From CBDUUP01 sp965370435 (GTDB lineage Bacteria > Chloroflexota > Anaerolineae > Anaerolineales > UBA11579), in assembly GCA_965370435.1 (NCBI GenBank), contig CBDUUP010000157.1:1-9572 (forward strand): a stretch of 9,572 nt of DNA. The letters are read 5' to 3'. Shown here piece by piece: positions 5,579 through 9,572 of this stretch (the first letter of the stretch is position 1; every line of letters starts with the position of its first letter). A program made the translations under genes and the position numbers. Under the pieces are notes generated by a model, which was not told the DNA's origin, did no database searches, and saw only the letters and a list, made by a program, of their open reading frames with translations.

Positions 5579-6952
5579 CTAACTCAAAAGTTGGTCAACC
5601 GCGGCGGTGAGTTCTCTCAGGGTCCCAACCTTGAGAACCTCGTCGCACAGCGGTTCGTATTGCAGCATGTCGCTGTCCCCGGTACCCCATTGGCCGCGCG
5701 GTTCAGGGTTGAGCCATAAGGTGCGGTTGGACCGGCGAGCGATGGTGCGGAAGATGTCCAGCCGGGGGTTGTTGTAATTGTTGCGCCCATCTCCGACCAT
5801 GATGAAGGTCGTGCGGCTGTCAATGGTATCCATGTAGTCCTGGTCGAAGTTCCCCAGGCTGTTGCCCAGGTCGGTGCTGTAGTATCCCGACGGCATCCGC
5901 TGCATCACGCTTGAGACCGCTTCTTTAGCCTGTTTTCCCATGAAATCCGGGGAGATGAACTCCAGATGGTCAATGAAGGCGAAGGCGTGGGTTTTGCTGA
6001 CCTGGTCTTGCATGGCGTGGAGCAGACTCAGCATCAACTCGGAGCAATGCCTCATGGAAGTGCTGATGTCGCAGATCACCACCAGCTTGGGTTTGAGGCG
6101 GCGGCTGCGGTGCTTGATGTGGAAAGGCACGCTGCCGTGTTTGAGGTTGGCGCGGATGGTGGCTTTGGCGTCGAGTTGGCCGCTCTTGGCGCGCTTCTGG
6201 CGCAAGGCCACCCGGCTGCGAAGGATGGTCGCCAGACGTTGGACTTCCTTGCGCAGCTTGTCCATGTCCTTGTCGGAGAGAGCGCCAAATGGACGGTTGA
6301 GCAGGTTTTCAATGTCATTATCGGGCCGCTGTACGCTCATATTCTCGGCGATCTGCTGTCCGGCGTATTGGCGAAGCTGCTCTTCGAGCGAGCGTTGGTT
6401 GGCTTGAAGAATGCCGCGCATCTGTTCGGTGCGCTGTGGATCCATCCCCAACTGCGCCAGGAGTTGGAGCATATCCTCCAGGGCCTGGCGAACTTTTTGA
6501 AAACCCAGCGCTTGCTGCATGCGACGGGCCATCCACTCCCGGTAGCGCAAGTCATCCGCGTGGCGCACACCGGTCAACTGCCCGATCTGGTCTAGCTCTT
6601 CCTGGGTGAATTGCTCTCCCCGGATGAGACGCTCCAGCATTTCCCGCAGAGTTTCATTGAAGTTTTGCAGCGCTTGCGCGAGCATGTCCGCTTCTTCGGG
6701 CGTCATGTCTTGTTCAATGTTCATCATCGGCGGCGCGTTGCTGGTGTCGAAAAAGAGAGGGAAGAGTTCGTCAAAGGAGGGCAAATTGCGGACATCCTTG
6801 ACCAGCGTCGCCCGCAGGGTCAGGCGGAAGGTCTCCCGATCCTGGATACCCAATTGGTCAACCGCCTTGAATGCGTCTTCAGTTTCCGCCAGGCTGACGC
6901 GCACACCGCTGCTCCGCAGCGAAGATATAAATTGCAGTATTCGTTCTTCCAT
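5579..6952 (-). CDS. CoxE-type VWA-domain protein, partner of the MoxR ATPase
   Basis: The 457-residue protein has a long helical N-terminal region (1-280, with Gln/Glu/Arg-rich helices at about 85-245) and a C-terminal VWA domain. The MIDAS metal site is complete: D295-I-S297-T-S299, T360 in YYSTDLG, and D388 in VGDGRNN. The closing LWLNPEPRGQWGTGDSDM block is typical of CoxE-like proteins. Known members act as adaptors for MoxR AAA+ ATPases (CoxD/CoxE in CO dehydrogenase maturation; RavA/ViaA in E. coli), handing over substrates for metal-centre insertion or complex remodelling. No carbon monoxide dehydrogenase genes are nearby, so the client is unknown. It lies 31 bp downstream of the MoxR stop-side repeat tract and 59 bp after the MoxR stop codon, so the two are almost surely co-transcribed. 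No ideal Shine-Dalgarno is seen. Confidence 0.92.
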   Translation of the reverse strand: MEERILQFISSLRSSGVRVSLAETEDAFKAVDQLGIQDRETFRLTLRATLVKDVRNLPSFDELFPLFFDTSNAPPMMNIEQDMTPEEADMLAQALQNFNETLREMLERLIRGEQFTQEELDQIGQLTGVRHADDLRYREWMARRMQQALGFQKVRQALEDMLQLLAQLGMDPQRTEQMRGILQANQRSLEEQLRQYAGQQIAENMSVQRPDNDIENLLNRPFGALSDKDMDKLRKEVQRLATILRSRVALRQKRAKSGQLDAKATIRANLKHGSVPFHIKHRSRRLKPKLVVICDISTSMRHCSELMLSLLHAMQDQVSKTHAFAFIDHLEFISPDFMGKQAKEAVSSVMQRMPSGYYSTDLGNSLGNFDQDYMDTIDSRTTFIMVGDGRNNYNNPRLDIFRTIARRSNRTLWLNPEPRGQWGTGDSDMLQYEPLCDEVLKVGTLRELTAAVDQLLS

Positions 6953-6956
6953 AGTC

Positions 6957-6997
6957 AGGTTACCTGTTCAGCCTAATACCTAATTACCTGATTACCT
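6957..6997. repeat. TACCT (AGGTA) short repeats before the VWA start codon
   Basis: TACCT occurs at 6961, 6977, 6985 and 6993, the last three at 8-bp steps, so the mRNA leader of the VWA gene carries repeated AGGTA words. The copy nearest the ATG is inside CAGGT-T-ACCTG. AGG cores are Shine-Dalgarno-like, but the nearest is over 10 nt from the ATG at 6952. Confidence 0.55.
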
Positions 6998-7011
6998 ATT
7001 TTAACCAATCC

Positions 7012-7980
7012 CTAATTCTGCCACCGAATCCTTCCGGGGTCATCGTCCCGCAAATGATCCTCGCCGGTCAACCGGTAGAGCTGTCGTTTCACTCGCTGGA
7101 GGTCGCTCTCGTGTTTGAGAAGCACGCTCAAGGTGGTTTCCAGGGTTGCGGCGTCGAGGTTTTGGGCGTTGAGGGTGACCAGAGCTTTGGCCCAGTCCAG
7201 GGTTTCGCTGATGCTGGGCGCTTTCCGGAGGTCCATACCCCGCAAGCGCTGCACCAGTTCGACGGCCTGCTTCGCCAATTTGGGCGCAAGTTCGGGGATT
7301 TTCAACCGCACGACGGCCAGTTCTTGTTCTACGTTGGGGTAGTCTATGTAGAGGTACAAGCACCGCCTTTTGAGCGCTTCGCTCAATTCGCGGGTGTTGT
7401 TGCTGGTGAGCACAACGATGGGATGATGGATGGCGACCAAAGTTCCTATTTCTGGAACACTGATCTGGAAATCGCTGAGCACCTCCAGGAGGAAGGCTTC
7501 GAATTCCGCATCCGCCCGGTCAATCTCGTCAATCAGCAGCACGGTTGGTTGTTCGCTGAGGATGGCCCGCAGCAAGGGGCGCTGAAGCAAGAACCGCATG
7601 GAGAAAAATACATCCTCCTCTTCTGCCAGGCGGTCGGCGGCTTCGGTCAAGTTGCTGGTTCCGCTCAAGGTATCCTGAAGTTTGTCTCGCAGCAATTGGG
7701 TGTAAAGAAGCTGCTTGGCGTACTCCCACTCGTAGAGAGCCTTGGTTTCATCCAACCCTTCATAACATTGCAATCGGATCAATTCGCGGCCCGTGGCTCC
7801 AGAGATGGCTTTTGCCAACTCGGTTTTACCGACTCCGGCTGGGCCTTCGACCAACAAAGGTTTGCCCAACTCCTGGCTGAGATAGGTTATGGTGGCGATC
7901 TCGTCGCTGGCAATATAACGCTGGCTTTCCAGGCCGCTTTTGACTTCGCTGACCGATTGGTAGGATTGATTCTTTGACAT
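7012..7980 (-). CDS. MoxR-family AAA+ ATPase
   Basis: The 322-residue ATPase has all core AAA+ motifs: Walker A GPAGVGKT (46-53), Walker B VLLIDEID (147-154), sensor 1 TSNN (192-195) and arginine-finger candidates in LKRRC (R205, R206). The MoxR fingerprint LIRLQCYEGLD (67-77) follows the Walker A helix, and the C-terminal helical lid contains APSISETLDWAKAL. Length is normal for the family. It presumably forms a hexameric ring that uses ATP to remodel a client presented by the VWA protein encoded next. GGAGA (7990-7986) is 5 nt before the ATG. A TATACT (8027-8022) upstream is a possible -10, but no matching -35 was found. It is the first gene of the MoxR-VWA operon. Confidence 0.95.
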   Translation of the reverse strand: MSKNQSYQSVSEVKSGLESQRYIASDEIATITYLSQELGKPLLVEGPAGVGKTELAKAISGATGRELIRLQCYEGLDETKALYEWEYAKQLLYTQLLRDKLQDTLSGTSNLTEAADRLAEEEDVFFSMRFLLQRPLLRAILSEQPTVLLIDEIDRADAEFEAFLLEVLSDFQISVPEIGTLVAIHHPIVVLTSNNTRELSEALKRRCLYLYIDYPNVEQELAVVRLKIPELAPKLAKQAVELVQRLRGMDLRKAPSISETLDWAKALVTLNAQNLDAATLETTLSVLLKHESDLQRVKRQLYRLTGEDHLRDDDPGRIRWQN

Positions 7981-8072
7981 TCAGGTCTCCGAGAAATGGC
8001 GAAATTGGGTTGAAGTACTAGAGTATACCCTATCCAACTCAATCGGGGATGACTCAGTTTGATTGAAGAGGT

Positions 8073-8585
8073 TTACCATTTCTCCATATGGACTACGTCA
8101 TCAAAGGGGCGGCGGCCCTCTTTCCGTGGAGGCCGCGGCGGGTCGTCAGAGGGGAGGGGGTAGCCGAACGATAGAGCTACCCGGATGTGAAGATCGTCGG
8201 GAAAGCCGAGAAGTTGGCGTGCTCTGTCCGGTTCGTATATGGTCGCCGGGCAGGAGCCAACCCCAAATTCCCAGGCGGCCAACTGCATACAGGCGGCGGC
8301 TTGCCCGGCGTCGAACATCACGCTGAAGCGTTCTTCTATTGGCGGGGTGAGGATGGCGACCCCCAGAGCAGCCCCTGCCATGTGTCCGGCAAAGTGACCT
8401 AATTCGGAGAGCGCCTTGAGGGTGGCCTTATCTTGAACAGCGATAAAGTGCCAGGGCTGCATGTTCTTGGCGGATTGGGCTTGCCGTCCGGCGTTGAGGA
8501 TGGCTTGCACTACATCTTCCGGCAAGGATTTATCCTGAAACTCGCGCACCGCCCGTTTGGTTCGAATCGCATTGACAACATTCAT
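8073..8585 (-). CDS. Nitroreductase-family FMN-dependent oxidoreductase
   Basis: A 170-residue nitroreductase-fold protein, at the short end for the family. The N-terminal RTKRAVREF (8-16) provides the FMN-phosphate-binding arginines, and the SAKNMQPWHF block is the usual S-x-x-N-x-Q-P-W flavin signature. A conserved DAGQAAACMQLAAWEFGVGSC helix and FGYP follow. It should use NAD(P)H and FMN to reduce nitro compounds, quinones or similar; the true substrate is unknown. I place the start at the ATG at 8585, with GAGG 5 nt upstream; a GTG at 8591 would add two residues but overlaps that GAGG. The gene begins 8 nt after the stop of the upstream LLM gene, so translation is probably coupled. No terminator is evident in 7981-8072. 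Confidence 0.92.
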   Translation of the reverse strand: MNVVNAIRTKRAVREFQDKSLPEDVVQAILNAGRQAQSAKNMQPWHFIAVQDKATLKALSELGHFAGHMAGAALGVAILTPPIEERFSVMFDAGQAAACMQLAAWEFGVGSCPATIYEPDRARQLLGFPDDLHIRVALSFGYPLPSDDPPRPPRKEGRRPFDDVVHMEKW

Positions 8586-8593
8586 AAACACCT

Positions 8594-9520
8594 CTACTTT
8601 ATGACGGATTTCGCCATCGCTTCAAAGCTGTCCAGATCATCCAGGTCGAGCCATTGCAGCATCACCCGCTGCAATCCAGCCTCTTCCAATTTTCCAAGCT
8701 GCTCAACGATCTGCGCGCCAGTCCCGACTACCATACCGCGCTGGCGCAATTGGTCGGGGGTGCGTTTGCCACTGGTGCGCGCTTCGACTTTCTGGGCGAC
8801 TTCCTGGTCGGTTTTACCAAATATACATCCGGTCATCATCGAGCGGCGAACCTCGGAGGGCTGGCGTCCGTCAGCTTCTAATAGCTCGTCAAGACGGGTA
8901 TTAAGTTCGGCGAATTTCTCTGGCGGGATGAATACGGCGTTCCATTCGGTCGCATACTTCGCCACCAGGGGCAGGGTGCGTTTGGGGCCATTGCCGCCTA
9001 TCAGGATGGGCGGCCCGCCGGGACGCTGCGGACGGGGAAGCAAGATGGCTTCTTGCAGATTGTAATAATCGCCGCTGAAATCAACCGGATCGTCGCTGTT
9101 GAGCAACTGGGTGATGACCTCCAGGCCTTCTTCGAAACGGTCGAAGCGGTTGGGGATGTCGAGGAGGTCCCAGCCAAAGTTGGTGTGCTCGCGCTCCTGC
9201 CAACCCGCGCCTAGGCCGAGAATCAAGCGGCCATTGGAGAGATCGTCCACCGCGGAGGCCATCCGGGCCGTGAAGGTCGGATCTCGGAAAGAGACCGGCG
9301 AAACCATGGGGCCGAATTCGATCCGCTTCGTATGGCTCGCCAACCAGGTCAGCGAGACCCAAAGCTCCAGCGAGTCTTTATCCGGGGGTTGGGCGTTGGT
9401 GTAATGGTCTGAGCGGTAAAGGCCGACGAATCCCAAATCTTCAGCCGCCGCCGCGAATCGCTGCCAGTGCGGCCAGGTGAGTCCATTTTGTCCTTCGAGC
9501 ATAAGGGCGATTTCTAGCAT
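8594..9520 (-). CDS. LLM-class (luciferase-like) flavin/F420-dependent oxidoreductase
   Basis: The 308-residue protein shows the bacterial-luciferase TIM-barrel pattern: LGFVGLYRSDHY (29-40), IEFGPMVSPVSFRDP (67-81) with the usual strand, NGRLILGLGAGW (96-107), RFEEGLEVITQLL (128-140), LPRPQRPGGPPILIGGNGP (161-179) and a C-terminal helix/strand (LQRVMLQWLDLDD). The SDH motif and GLGAGW are common in F420-dependent members, though FMN cannot be excluded. The family does hydride transfers or monooxygenations on small organics; the substrate is unknown. The ATG at 9520 is supported by AGGAG 6 nt upstream. It is first of a two-gene unit with the nitroreductase. The 52 bases to the window edge show no confident promoter. 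Confidence 0.92.
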   Translation of the reverse strand: MLEIALMLEGQNGLTWPHWQRFAAAAEDLGFVGLYRSDHYTNAQPPDKDSLELWVSLTWLASHTKRIEFGPMVSPVSFRDPTFTARMASAVDDLSNGRLILGLGAGWQEREHTNFGWDLLDIPNRFDRFEEGLEVITQLLNSDDPVDFSGDYYNLQEAILLPRPQRPGGPPILIGGNGPKRTLPLVAKYATEWNAVFIPPEKFAELNTRLDELLEADGRQPSEVRRSMMTGCIFGKTDQEVAQKVEARTSGKRTPDQLRQRGMVVGTGAQIVEQLGKLEEAGLQRVMLQWLDLDDLDSFEAMAKSVIK

Positions 9521-9572
9521 TGTTTTCTCCTATCCAGCAGTATTATGCGCATAGCCACAAGGTGTTTGCTGT

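Noticed and set aside
5966..6595. Long plus-strand frames opposite the VWA gene
   Set aside because: They are antisense shadows of a gene with a full MIDAS motif.
7054..7977. A 307-codon open frame on the plus strand opposite the MoxR gene
   Set aside because: It mirrors the MoxR gene almost exactly, has no ribosome site and reads as low-similarity composition; the opposite strand has all AAA+ motifs in order.

Overview
The window looks like a chromosomal segment of a Chloroflexota bacterium, probably Anaerolineae-like. This is an inference from gene style: WD40 lipoproteins with a Thr/Ser/Pro linker, a TPR-like/zinc-ribbon protein, a MoxR-CoxE pair, a luciferase-like flavin/F420 oxidoreductase, and REP-like GCGACTRAAGTCGC hairpins between genes. 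No taxonomic marker (rRNA, ribosomal protein) is present. Nearly all genes lie on the minus strand; the only plus-strand gene is a small VOC protein at 1139-1501. No tRNA, rRNA, CRISPR array, transposase or phage gene was seen.

Layout, left to right. (1) 1-637 is the N-terminal half of a radical SAM protein of the putative DNA modification/repair family. It has a near-consensus promoter placed so that its mRNA should be leaderless. (2) 638-1138 is the only gap over 300 bp. It holds that promoter, an 8/9-bp tandem repeat, a possible 30-residue ORF, an inverted pair of REP-like hairpins, and the VOC promoter with an 8+8 bp dyad over its -10. The two facing promoters share a 10-base word that resembles a Gram-positive-type LexA box with one mismatch. 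(3) 1139-1594 is the VOC gene and its terminator. (4) 4930 down to 1594 is a three-gene minus-strand operon: TPR-like/double zinc-ribbon protein, PP2C phosphatase, WD40 lipoprotein. (5) 5448 down to 5021 is a glutaredoxin-like gene with its own promoter and terminator. (6) 7980 down to 5579 is a MoxR AAA+ ATPase followed by a CoxE-type VWA protein. (7) 9520 down to 8073 is a tightly linked pair of flavin enzymes, an LLM-class oxidoreductase and a nitroreductase.

How they may work together (inference). MoxR and VWA very likely form one chaperone-like ATPase/adaptor machine, as in RavA-ViaA. The zinc-ribbon/PP2C/WD40 operon looks like a signalling or envelope-stress cassette: a cytoplasmic scaffold, a cytoplasmic Ser/Thr phosphatase without a kinase in view, and an exported lipid-anchored beta-propeller. 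The two redox enzymes and the glutaredoxin suit a thiol/flavin stress background. No complete, clearly new system is demonstrable. The best leads are the shared LexA-like promoter box, the covarying REP-like repeats and the kinase-less phosphatase cassette.
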